Below are positions 24,350-32,315 of a DNA stretch of 64,000 nucleotides, piece after piece (the stretch's first letter is position 1; each line of letters opens with the position of its first letter). Origin of the DNA: SHWB01 sp050246875 (GTDB lineage Bacteria > Pseudomonadota > Alphaproteobacteria > UBA6615); NCBI GenBank assembly GCA_050246875.1, contig JBFWVF010000006.1, positions 62,001-126,000 on the forward strand. The letters are read 5' to 3'. Both the position numbers and the translations under genes were made by a program. The notes below the pieces were generated by a model. It was given only the letters and a program-made list of their open reading frames with translations. It was not told the origin of the DNA and searched no databases.

Positions 24350-26125
24350 GTGTCCCGCACGGGCATGGCGATCGCGATGCTGGCGCTGGCGGCGTTCGCC
24401 GTGCCGGCGGCGGCGCAGGCGCCCCAGCCCAAGCCCGTGCAGATGGCCCTCGTCGGGCCGGGCACGCTGTCGATCGAGGGCGTCGGGTCCGTGCCGGGTG
24501 TGCTCTCGCCGGCCGACGTCGCCGCCTACCGCGCCATCTTCGCCTATCAGGACGACGGCAAATGGGCCGCCGCCGACGCGCAGATCGCGCGCCTGCGCGA
24601 CCGCCGGCTGATGGGCCATGTCCTCGCCCAGCGCTATCTGCACCCCGACAGCGGCCGCACGAGCTGGGCCGAGCTGTCGGACTGGATGGCGACCTACGCC
24701 GATCTGCCGCAGGCGCCGCGCCTCTACACTCTCGCCGTGCGCCGCCAGCCGCGCGGCGCCGCCGGGCCGCAGCGGCCAACGGCTCAGCGCCCGCCGCTGC
24801 CGGCCTATTCGGCCGCGGCCATCGCGCCGACGCCGCAGCGGGCCAACCTCAGCGCCGCCGAGCGCCGCACCGCCGCGCGCCTGCTCGACGACATCGAGGC
24901 GCGCGCGCGCCGCGGTTCGCCGACGCCAGCGCTGGAGACGCTCAACGGCGCCGAGGCCAGGCGCCTGCTGTCGCCGGCCGAGCGCAGCCGCGGCCTCGCC
25001 GCCGTCGCCCAGGGCTATTTCCGCACCGGCCCGGAGCACGACACGAAGGCCGTCGCGGCGGCGCGCGAGGCACTCGGCACCGGCGAAGACACGCCGATGG
25101 CCTTCTGGTGGGGCGGGCTCGCCGCCTTCCGCGCGGGCCGTGTCGAGGACGCGCAGCGCCTGTTCACCGCGCTGGCCCGCTCCGCCAGCGCCGACGACTG
25201 GAACCTTTCGTCCGGCGCCTTCTGGGCGGCACGCGCCTACCTGCTCGGCGGCAAGCCCGAGAAGGTCAACGACATGCTGGCGCTCGGCGCCACCCGCAAG
25301 CTCACCTTCTACGGCATCCTGTCGCGCCGCGCCCTCGGTCTCGACCTCGATCTCGACTGGAACGACGCGCCGCTCGACACCGGCGTCTTCGCCGCCCTTG
25401 CCGCGACGCCGGCGGGCAGCCGCGCCATCGGCCTGCTGCAGGTCGGCCGCAGCCCCGACGCCGAGCAGGAGATGATGGCGCTGGCCGGCGCCGAGCCGGG
25501 GCTGATCCCGGCGCTGACCGGCCTCGCCGTGCACGCCCGCCTCGCAGCGCTGGCCTACCGCCTCGCCGTGGCGCAGGGCGAGGGCGCGCCGATCGCCGCC
25601 CTCTACCCGCTGCCCGACTGGGAGCCGGCCGACGGCTTCACCGTCGACCGCGCGCTGGTCTTCGCCATCGTGCGTCAGGAATCGGCGTTCAACGAGCGCG
25701 CCATCTCGCCGGCCGGCGCGCGCGGCCTGATGCAGCTGATGCCGCGCACGGCGAGCTTCGTCGGCGGCGAGCGCAGCCTCGCCGGCAACGGCCGCAACCG
25801 TCTGCTCGACCCGGCGCTCAACCTGACGCTCGGCCAGGCCTACGTTAACCGCCTGCTCGCCGATCAGGCCATCGGCACCGACCTGTTCCGCCTCGCCGTC
25901 GCCTACAACGCCGGACCCGGCAACCTGAAGAGCTGGGACCGCAACAACCGCCACAGCGACGACCCGCTGCTGTTCATCGAGAGCCTGCCGGCGCGCGAGA
26001 CGCGCCTGTTCATCGAGCGCCTGCTGACCAACTACTGGGTCTACCGCCATCGTCTCGGCCAGCCCTCGACGGCGCTCGACGACCTTGCCGCCGGCACCTG
26101 GCCGGCCTATCTGGCGCAGGACTAG
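24350..26125 (+). CDS. Soluble lytic murein transglycosylase (Slt70-like)
   Basis: A 591-residue periplasmic enzyme that cleaves peptidoglycan to 1,6-anhydromuropeptides. GTG 24350 gives a signal peptide with a basic n-region (SRTGMAIAMLALAAFAVPAAAQA); ATG 24365 would leave no positive charge, and TTG 24332 is possible. A long helical superhelix precedes the C-terminal SLT domain (about 430-560). It has catalytic Glu in VRQESAFNERAISPAGARG, then GLMQLMPRTA, AYNAGPGNLKSW and the YRHRLGQPS end. It is convergent with nothing and followed closely by moaB. Confidence 0.9.
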   Translation: MSRTGMAIAMLALAAFAVPAAAQAPQPKPVQMALVGPGTLSIEGVGSVPGVLSPADVAAYRAIFAYQDDGKWAAADAQIARLRDRRLMGHVLAQRYLHPDSGRTSWAELSDWMATYADLPQAPRLYTLAVRRQPRGAAGPQRPTAQRPPLPAYSAAAIAPTPQRANLSAAERRTAARLLDDIEARARRGSPTPALETLNGAEARRLLSPAERSRGLAAVAQGYFRTGPEHDTKAVAAAREALGTGEDTPMAFWWGGLAAFRAGRVEDAQRLFTALARSASADDWNLSSGAFWAARAYLLGGKPEKVNDMLALGATRKLTFYGILSRRALGLDLDLDWNDAPLDTGVFAALAATPAGSRAIGLLQVGRSPDAEQEMMALAGAEPGLIPALTGLAVHARLAALAYRLAVAQGEGAPIAALYPLPDWEPADGFTVDRALVFAIVRQESAFNERAISPAGARGLMQLMPRTASFVGGERSLAGNGRNRLLDPALNLTLGQAYVNRLLADQAIGTDLFRLAVAYNAGPGNLKSWDRNNRHSDDPLLFIESLPARETRLFIERLLTNYWVYRHRLGQPSTALDDLAAGTWPAYLAQD

Positions 26126-26161
26126 AACCGGGGCGCGGGCGACGACCCGCGAGGAACGCCC

Positions 26162-26698
26162 GTGACGATCGACGAAAGCCGGCCCTTCCAGCCGGTCAAC
26201 ATCGCCATCCTCACCGTGTCGGACACGCGCACGACGGCCGACGACCGCTCGGGCGACACGCTGATCGAGCGCCTGCTTGCCGCCGGCCACCGCCTCGCCG
26301 CTCGCGCCATCGTGCGCGACGACCGCGCCGTCATCGCGGCGCAGATGCGGCGCTGGGCCGACGACGCGATGATCGAGGTGATCATCACCACCGGCGGCAC
26401 CGGCGTCACCGGGCGCGACGTCACGCCCGAGGCACTGCGCGACGTCGCCGAGAAGCGCATCGAGGGTTTCGGCGAACTGTTCCGCTGGCAGTCCTACGCC
26501 AAGATCGGCACCTCGACCGTGCAGTCGCGCGCCGATGCCGGCGTGCTCAACGGCACCTACATCTTCTGCCTGCCCGGCTCGCCCTCGGCCTGCCGCGACG
26601 GCTGGGACGGCATCCTCAAGGACCAGCTCGACATCCGCCACCGGCCCTGCAATTTCGCCGAGCTGCTGCCGCGGCTGAACGAGCACCGCACCGGCTGA
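26162..26698 (+). CDS. moaB: Molybdenum cofactor biosynthesis protein MoaB
   Basis: A 178-residue MogA/MoaB-fold protein that adenylylates or handles molybdopterin in molybdenum cofactor assembly. The MPT-binding motif VIITTGGTGVTGRDVTPEAL and SDTRTTADDRSGDTL are intact, and LFRWQSYAKIGTSTVQSRA and the FCLPGSPSACRDGW block are typical of MoaB. The start is GTG at 26162, seven bases after a GAGGA ribosome-binding site. It forms a probable operon with the kinase gene 9 bases downstream. Confidence 0.92.
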   Translation: MTIDESRPFQPVNIAILTVSDTRTTADDRSGDTLIERLLAAGHRLAARAIVRDDRAVIAAQMRRWADDAMIEVIITTGGTGVTGRDVTPEALRDVAEKRIEGFGELFRWQSYAKIGTSTVQSRADAGVLNGTYIFCLPGSPSACRDGWDGILKDQLDIRHRPCNFAELLPRLNEHRTG

Positions 26699-26707
26699 CG
26701 CGGCGGC

Positions 26708-27748
26708 ATGGACGCCGACCTGCTCTCCCGCCTGCACGGCGCGCTGGTCGCCCTGCCCGGCTTCGGCGATGTCGCGCGCGAAGCCCTCGTGCCGATGCCC
26801 GAGGCGACCGGCGTCTCGCACGACCATGTCCGCCTCGCCGGGCGCGGCTTGGTGCTGCGCGTGCCGCGCTTCCGCCAGTCGGGTGCCCCGGCGGCGGCCT
26901 TCCTCGCGGCGCAGGCGGCGGCCTTCGCGCGCGCCAGCGTCTCGGGCCACGTGCCGGCCCTCGCCGCCGTCCTCGATTGCTCCGACGTGCTGCCCGGCGG
27001 CGCGCTCGTCGTCACCGACATCGCCGGCCGCAAGCCGGCGCTGGCCGGCGCGACGCGCGACGCCGACCTCGCGGCGATGGCGCGGGCGCTGGCGGCGATC
27101 CACACCCTGCCGGTGCCGCCGCCGGACGCGCGGGTGCCGCTGCCGGTGCACGCCGACCCCTTCGCCGAGACCCTCGCCGCAATCGAGGCGCAGGCCGCCT
27201 TCATCGAGCGCGCCGGCCTCGCCCCGGCGTCGCGCCGCGCCCTGCTGGAGGAACTCGACTGGGCGCGCGCCGCGGCGGCCGGCGCGACACGGCCGGCGCC
27301 GGTGCTCGCCGGCAGCGACACGCATCCCGGCAACTTCCTCATCGACGCGGCCGGCAAGGCGTGGTTCGTCGACCTCGAGAAGGCCGCCTACGGTGCCGCC
27401 GCCATCGACCTCGCCCACGCCACCCTGCCGACCTCGACCGGCTGGGACCCGGACATCGCCGCGACCGTTCCGGACGCGGCCGTGGCGGCCTTCGAGCGCA
27501 CCTGGGCCGCGGCCGCCGGCCCGGCGCTCGCCGCCGCCGTGCTGGCCGACCGCACCGTCTTCCGACGCCTGACCTGGCTGCGCACCATCACCTGGTTCGC
27601 CCGCTGGAAGGCGTCGTGGTCGCAGGACGCCGGCGGCGCCGCCCGCGACCCGCGCCTCGCCGCCCATGTCGGCCGCCACGTCGCCCGCTGCTTCCTGCCC
27701 GCCGCCATCGCCCGCCAGCGCGCCGAGTGGCTCGACGGCCCGGGCTGA
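26708..27748 (+). CDS. APH/choline kinase-fold phosphotransferase
   Basis: A 346-residue aminoglycoside-phosphotransferase-fold protein. The N-lobe has VSHDHVRLAGRGLVLRVPRF and the C-lobe a Brenner-type loop GSDTHPGNFL followed by WFVDLEKAAYG. The usual HGD is altered to SDTHPGN and the metal-binding motif reads D-L-E. This resembles the fructosamine and choline kinase side of the family rather than antibiotic resistance enzymes. The substrate is unknown. It follows moaB by nine bases. Its stop is followed by an SOS-like box for the next gene. Confidence 0.75.
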   Translation: MDADLLSRLHGALVALPGFGDVAREALVPMPEATGVSHDHVRLAGRGLVLRVPRFRQSGAPAAAFLAAQAAAFARASVSGHVPALAAVLDCSDVLPGGALVVTDIAGRKPALAGATRDADLAAMARALAAIHTLPVPPPDARVPLPVHADPFAETLAAIEAQAAFIERAGLAPASRRALLEELDWARAAAAGATRPAPVLAGSDTHPGNFLIDAAGKAWFVDLEKAAYGAAAIDLAHATLPTSTGWDPDIAATVPDAAVAAFERTWAAAAGPALAAAVLADRTVFRRLTWLRTITWFARWKASWSQDAGGAARDPRLAAHVGRHVARCFLPAAIARQRAEWLDGPG

Positions 27749-27755
27749 CGCATTC

Positions 27756-27770
27756 GTTCTTGTTATGTTC
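27756..27770 (+). promoter_or_regulatory. Alphaproteobacterial LexA (SOS) box
   Basis: The 15-base element GTTCTTGTTATGTTC is an exact GTTC-N7-GTTC direct repeat, the LexA operator form known from alphaproteobacteria. It is 25 bases upstream of the radical SAM ATG, where a repressor would block transcription, and has an A/T-rich spacer as in known boxes. lexA itself is not in the window. Confidence 0.65.
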
Positions 27771-27795
27771 TGATGGTCGCGGTAGCTTCGACGGC

Positions 27796-28905
27796 ATGTC
27801 GACGGCCCCCGACCCGCTGCCCTACGGCACTCTGGAGCGGCGCCCGCGCAAGGCGCGCGGGGCGGTGTCCAACGCCGACGGCCGCTTCGAGCCCTATGTG
27901 CACGAACTCGTCGATGACGGCTGGGGCTCGGTCGAGCCCGGCGACCTCGACGGCCGCGTGGCGACCACCGTGTCGGTCGACGCCAGCCGCACGGTGATCG
28001 CGAGCAACGACTCGCCGGACGTGCCCTTCGACCGCTCGATCAACCCCTATCGCGGCTGCGAGCACGGCTGCGTCTACTGCTTCGCGCGGCCGACCCATGC
28101 CTTCCTCGGTCTTTCGCCCGGCCTCGACTTCGAGACGCGGCTGCTGGCCAAGCCCGAGGCGGCGAAGCTGCTGCGCGCCGAGCTGGCGCGGCCGTCCTAC
28201 CGCCCGGCGATGATCGCCATGGGCACCAACACCGACCCCTACCAGCCGGTCGAGAAGCGCCTCGGCATCACCCGTGCGATCCTCGAGGTGCTGGCCGAGG
28301 CGAACCACCCGGTCAGCATCACGACCAAGAGCGCGCTGGTGACGCGCGACCTCGACATCCTCGGGCCGATGGCGGCGAAGGGCCTCGCCAGCGTCGCCGT
28401 CTCCGTCACTTCGCTCGACCCCGAGATCGCGCGCACGCTGGAACCGCGCGCCGCGCGCCCCGCCGTGCGGCTGGAGGCCATCGCCGCCTGCGCCGCCGCC
28501 GGCGTGCCGACGGCGGTGATGGTGGCGCCCGTCGTCCCGGCGCTGACCGACCACGAGATGGAGGCGATCCTCGCCGCCGCGCGCGCGGCCGGGGCGACGC
28601 GGGCCGGCTGGATCCTGCTGCGCCTCGCCATGGAGGTGCGCGGCCTGTTCGAGGAATGGCTCGACGCCCACGCGCCGGACCGCAAGGCGCGCGTCCTGTC
28701 GCGCCTGCAGGCGATGCGCAGTGGCGCCGTCTACCAGAGCGACTTCGGCATCCGCATGACCGGCTCCGGCCCCGATGCCGAGTTCCTCGGCCAGCGCTTC
28801 GCCGTCGCCTGCCGCCGCCTCGGCTACGACGACGGCCCGCTGCGCCACGACACCGGCCGGTTCCGCCGCCCCGCCGCCGACACGCGGCAACTGTCGCTGC
28901 TGTGA
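27796..28905 (+). CDS. PA0069 family radical SAM protein (SplB-like)
   Basis: A 369-residue radical SAM enzyme of the PA0069/COG1533 group, related to spore photoproduct lyase. The [4Fe-4S]-SAM motif is YRGCEHGCVYCFARPTH (C-x3-C-x2-C). Flanking blocks are NPYRG before it, MGTNTDPYQPVEKRLGITR after it and ITTKSALVTRDLDIL further on. The N-terminal 70 residues include RGAVSNADGRFEP. Substrate is unknown; the SplB relationship and the upstream SOS-like box suggest a DNA-damage link, which is inference. ATG 27796 was chosen over upstream read-through. Confidence 0.88.
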   Translation: MSTAPDPLPYGTLERRPRKARGAVSNADGRFEPYVHELVDDGWGSVEPGDLDGRVATTVSVDASRTVIASNDSPDVPFDRSINPYRGCEHGCVYCFARPTHAFLGLSPGLDFETRLLAKPEAAKLLRAELARPSYRPAMIAMGTNTDPYQPVEKRLGITRAILEVLAEANHPVSITTKSALVTRDLDILGPMAAKGLASVAVSVTSLDPEIARTLEPRAARPAVRLEAIAACAAAGVPTAVMVAPVVPALTDHEMEAILAAARAAGATRAGWILLRLAMEVRGLFEEWLDAHAPDRKARVLSRLQAMRSGAVYQSDFGIRMTGSGPDAEFLGQRFAVACRRLGYDDGPLRHDTGRFRRPAADTRQLSLL

Positions 28906-28941
28906 GGAGGCGGCGCTTCGAAGCATGCATCACCGGGCATC

Positions 28942-29030
28942 CCCCATCCTCATCCTGAGCCTGTCGAAGGATGGGGATGCGGCACGGCCCCTGCGCCGTC
29001 CTCGTCCTTCGACAGGCTCAGGATGAGGAC
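28942..29030. repeat. Inverted pair of intergenic repeats (TTCGACAGGCTCAGGATGAG family)
   Basis: Copies at 28942-28976 and 28998-29030 face each other, each with the core sequence or its complement and its own palindromic arms (CCCCATCCT with AGGATGGGG). This is the only one of the four pairs between genes of the same direction. A short relic of the second repeat type (CTCTCCGCC and GGCGGAGAG, around 29082-29107) follows. Confidence 0.85.
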
Positions 29031-29170
29031 GGTTGGGAGGGGCGCCGCCGGCATCAAGGTCCGCGCAATCGCGTCCTGGCCGCTCTCCGCCCCCGAGGGC
29101 GGAGAGGGTGACTTCGAAATGCGCCGCCACGCCACGAAGCAGCGGCGCGCGTGCTAGGCTCGGCCGCGCC

Positions 29171-30460
29171 ATGTTCGATCCCCACCACCTCATTCCCGTC
29201 GCCGTCGTCACGCTGGTCGCGGTCCTGTGCGGCCTCGTGCTCGCGCGCCTGAAGCAGCCGGCGATCGTCGGCTACATCTTCGCCGGCGTGGTGCTGGGGC
29301 CGTCGGGCCTCGGCCTCGTCGAGGACGTCGACGGCGTCGGCCTGCTGGCCGAGATGGGCGTGCTGCTGCTGCTCTTCGTCATCGGCATGGAACTGTCGCT
29401 GCGCGCCTTCCGCCACCTGTGGAAGATCGCCATGGCGACGATGGCGCTGCAGGTGGCCGGCGCCGTCGGCGCCATGTGGGTCGTCGGCGAGGTGATGGGC
29501 TGGCCGCTCGCCGCCGTGCTGCTGCTCGGCTTCGTCGTCGCCCTGTCGTCGACCGCCGTCGCCATCAAGATCCTCGAGGACATCGGCGAGTTGCGCACGC
29601 GCACCGGCCGCATCACCGTCAGCGTGCTGATCGCCCAGGACCTCGCCGTGGTGCCGATGATCCTGGTCCTCGACGTCGCCGCCATCGGCGAGTTCGACGC
29701 CGGCGCGGTCGGCCGCATCGTGCTGTCGGTCGGGCTGCTCATCGCGCTGATCCTGTTCCTGTCGCGGCGCCAGCGCGTCAACCTGCCTATCCCCGAATAC
29801 CTCGCCTCGCATCCCGACATCGCGCCGCTGGCCGGCCTCGTCGCCTGCCTCGGCGCGGCGACGGTCGCCGGCCTGGTCGGCCTGTCGCCGGCCTACGGCG
29901 CCTTTCTCGCCGGCCTGACCATCGGCAACAGCAACCTGCGCGGGGCGCTGCTGGAGCCGACGCTGCCGATCCAGAGCGTGCTGCTGATGGTGTTCTTCCT
30001 CTCGGTCGGCCTGCTCATCGACCTCCACCTCGTGTGGGAGAACATCGAGCTGGTGGCCTTCCTGCTGCTGGTCGTCACCGTGCTCAAGACCGTCGTCAAC
30101 GTCACCATCCTGCGCGTGCTGCGCCAAAGCTGGGGCATGGCGCTGCTGTCGGGGCTGGTGCTGGCGCAGGTCGGCGAATTCTCCTTCCTGCTCGGCGGCC
30201 TCGCCGTACAGCGCGAGGTGATCTCCGGCGACGAGTTCCGCATCATCGTCACCGTCGCCGCCCTGTCGCTCGCCGTATCGGCCGCCTGGCTCGCCGCCGT
30301 GCGCCGGCTGACCCGCGTCGCCGGCCGGCGCGTCTCGGCGCGCCGCGTCTTCCGCGTCGCCTTCGGGCCGCTCGGCGGTGCCGTCGTCGGCGCCTTCGGC
30401 CGCCTCGCACCGCGCCGCAGGCGCACCGCCCGCGCCGCGCCGGTGGCCGGCGATGGCTGA
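29171..30460 (+). CDS. Kef-type monovalent cation:proton antiporter (CPA2)
   Basis: A 429-residue inner-membrane protein with about 12-13 helices of the CPA2 family. Typical segments are GYIFAGVVLGPSGLGLV, LLLLFVIGMELSLRAF, VVALSSTAVAIKILEDIGE (including the family S-T-A-V-A-I-K), LIAQDLAVVPMI (transport Asp) and LSPAYGAFLAGLTIGNS. It ends in a basic tail with no RCK/TrkA-N domain, so it is a short form that may lack nucleotide gating or use a separate subunit. The stop overlaps rnhB by eight bases. Confidence 0.85.
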   Translation: MFDPHHLIPVAVVTLVAVLCGLVLARLKQPAIVGYIFAGVVLGPSGLGLVEDVDGVGLLAEMGVLLLLFVIGMELSLRAFRHLWKIAMATMALQVAGAVGAMWVVGEVMGWPLAAVLLLGFVVALSSTAVAIKILEDIGELRTRTGRITVSVLIAQDLAVVPMILVLDVAAIGEFDAGAVGRIVLSVGLLIALILFLSRRQRVNLPIPEYLASHPDIAPLAGLVACLGAATVAGLVGLSPAYGAFLAGLTIGNSNLRGALLEPTLPIQSVLLMVFFLSVGLLIDLHLVWENIELVAFLLLVVTVLKTVVNVTILRVLRQSWGMALLSGLVLAQVGEFSFLLGGLAVQREVISGDEFRIIVTVAALSLAVSAAWLAAVRRLTRVAGRRVSARRVFRVAFGPLGGAVVGAFGRLAPRRRRTARAAPVAGDG

Positions 30461-31106
30461 CGACGCGCTCGAGCGCGCCGCCCCCGCGCGTCCCGTCGCG
30501 GGCATCGACGAAGCCGGACGCGGACCGCTCGCCGGGCCCGTCGTCGCCGCCGCCGTGATCCTCGGCGACACGGCGGCGCGCGCCTTCGCCGACCTCGACG
30601 ATTCGAAGGCGCTGCCGGCGCCGCGCCGCGCAGCCCTGCACGAGCGGCTGCTGGCGGCGCAGGCCGCCGGCGCCGTCGCCATCGGGGTCGGCATGGCGAG
30701 CGTCGCGGAGATCGACGCCCTCAACATCCTGCACGCGACCATGCTCGCCATGCGGCGCGCCGTCGACGCGCTGGCGGTCCGGCCGGGCTTCGCCCTCGTC
30801 GACGGCAACCGGCTGCCCGACCTGCCCTGCCCGGCACGTGCCGTCGTGCGCGGCGACGCGCTGTCGCTGTCGATCGCCGCCGCCTCGATCGTCGCCAAGC
30901 AGACGCGCGACGCGGCGATGCTGGCCCTCGCGCGCGAACATCCGGGTTACGGCTGGGAGCGCAACGCCGGCTACCCGACGGCCGACCACCGCGCGGCGCT
31001 CGCCCGCCTCGGCCCGACGCCGCATCACCGGCGCAGCTTCGCGCCCGTGGCGGCAGCGCTGGCGCGAGCGCGGATTCGACCTGAAGAGTCGCCCGTAACG
31101 GTTTGA
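30453..31106 (+). CDS. rnhB: Ribonuclease HII
   Basis: A 217-residue enzyme that cuts RNA in RNA-DNA hybrids and removes single ribonucleotides. The catalytic acids are visible: D19-E20 in VAGIDEAGRGPLAGP, Asp in FALVDGNRLPDL and Asp in the KQTRDAAML block. The C-terminal blocks are YGWERNAGYPTADHRAAL and PTPHHRRSF. ATG 30453 overlaps the antiporter stop. It is followed by ccrM, a conserved neighbour in Rhodospirillales-type genomes. The type I homologue rnhA lies at 48.9 kb. Confidence 0.95.
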   Translation: MADDALERAAPARPVAGIDEAGRGPLAGPVVAAAVILGDTAARAFADLDDSKALPAPRRAALHERLLAAQAAGAVAIGVGMASVAEIDALNILHATMLAMRRAVDALAVRPGFALVDGNRLPDLPCPARAVVRGDALSLSIAAASIVAKQTRDAAMLALAREHPGYGWERNAGYPTADHRAALARLGPTPHHRRSFAPVAAALARARIRPEESPVTV

Positions 31107-31147
31107 CTCCGCTACGCGAATCGAAAAATTCAGGTTGACGCGGACTC
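31086..31147 (+). promoter_or_regulatory. Cluster of four GANTC sites in the ccrM promoter region
   Basis: GAGTC (31086), GACTC (31105), GAATC (31118) and GACTC (31143) fall within 62 bases just upstream of ccrM. GANTC is the site methylated by CcrM. In Caulobacter, GANTC methylation state in the ccrM promoter ties its expression to replication. Two TTGAC-type -35 candidates (31104 and 31135) overlap the cluster. Confidence 0.75.
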
Positions 31148-31171
31148 CGCGCCCCGTCACTGTCCGCGGCC

Positions 31172-32275
31172 ATGCGCACCCTTGGCCGGGCGCGCGCGGC
31201 TGCGGCCGCGCCGCGAGACGTCATTCTCCGCGGCGATTGCGTGGAACACATGCGGTCCCTGCCGGCGGGCGGGATCGACATGGTGTTCGCCGATCCGCCG
31301 TACAACCTGCAGCTCGCGGGCGACCTCGTGCGCCCCGACAACAGCCGCGTCGACGGCGTCGACGAGGCCTGGGACCGCTTCCCCGACCTCGCCGCCTACG
31401 ACGCCTTCACGCGAGACTGGCTCGCCGCCGCCCGCCACGCCCTGAAGGACGACGGCACCCTGTGGGTCATCGGCAGCTACCACAACATCTACCGCGTCGG
31501 CGCCATCCTGCAGGACCTCGGCTTCTGGATCCTCAACGACATCGTCTGGCGCAAGTCGAACCCGATGCCGAACTTCCGCGGCCGGCGCTTCACCAACGCG
31601 CATGAGACGCTGCTGTGGGCGGCCAAGTCGCCGGGCGCCCGCTACACCTTCAACTACGATGCGATGAAGGGCCTCAACGAGGACCTGCAGATGCGCAGCG
31701 ACTGGCTGATCCCGCTGTGCACCGGCGCCGAGCGCCTGAAGGACGCCGAGGGCAAGAAGGCGCACCCGACGCAGAAGCCCGAAGCGCTGCTGCACCGCGT
31801 CGTGCTGGCGGCGACGAAGCCGGGCGAGGTGGTGCTCGATCCCTTCTTCGGCACCGGCACCACCGGCGCCGTCGCGCGCAAGCTCGGCCGCCACTACGTC
31901 GGCATCGAGCGCGACGCGGCCTACGCCGACATCGCGGCGAAGCGCATCGCCGCCGTGCCGCCGGTCGGCGACATCGACCTCGTCGCCACGCCGTCCAAGC
32001 GCGAGGCGCCGCGCATCCCCTTCGGCTGGCTGGTCGAGCGCGGCCTGCTGCAGCCGGGCGCCGTGCTGTACGGGCCGGGCAAGCGGCATTCGGCGCGCGT
32101 GCGCGCCGACGGCACGCTGGTCTCGGCCGAGGCGCGCGGCTCGATCCACCGCATCGGCGCCGAGGTGCAGGGCGCCCCGGCCTGCAACGGCTGGGCCTTC
32201 TGGCACGTCGAGCTGGGCGGCCGCCTCGTCCCCATCGACGTGCTGCGCCAGAGGCTGCGGGCGGAGCTGAACTGA
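31172..32275 (+). CDS. ccrM: Cell-cycle-regulated adenine DNA methyltransferase CcrM (GANTC)
   Basis: A 367-residue beta-class N6-adenine methyltransferase. Catalytic motif IV is DPPYNL at residues 41-46 and the SAM motif I is DPFFGTGTTGAVA at about 222-234. Family blocks FWILNDIVWRKSNPMPNFRG, GKKAHPTQKPEALL and the C-terminal CcrM-specific domain of about 85 residues (PRIPFGWLVERGLL, SIHRIGAEVQG) are all present. No restriction partner is nearby. It sets hemimethylation-based cell-cycle control. Four of its own target sites lie immediately upstream. Confidence 0.96.
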   Translation: MRTLGRARAAAAAPRDVILRGDCVEHMRSLPAGGIDMVFADPPYNLQLAGDLVRPDNSRVDGVDEAWDRFPDLAAYDAFTRDWLAAARHALKDDGTLWVIGSYHNIYRVGAILQDLGFWILNDIVWRKSNPMPNFRGRRFTNAHETLLWAAKSPGARYTFNYDAMKGLNEDLQMRSDWLIPLCTGAERLKDAEGKKAHPTQKPEALLHRVVLAATKPGEVVLDPFFGTGTTGAVARKLGRHYVGIERDAAYADIAAKRIAAVPPVGDIDLVATPSKREAPRIPFGWLVERGLLQPGAVLYGPGKRHSARVRADGTLVSAEARGSIHRIGAEVQGAPACNGWAFWHVELGGRLVPIDVLRQRLRAELN

Positions 32276-32315
32276 CACTGCCCCCTTCCCCCTTGCGGGG
32301 AAGAGAACCCTTCAT

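Noticed and set aside
19874..27679. A single minus-strand reading frame open for 2,601 codons.
   Set aside because: Only 19874-21589 is real. The rest is antisense or out of frame to well-supported genes, and stays open because GC-rich codons rarely form stops in shadow frames.
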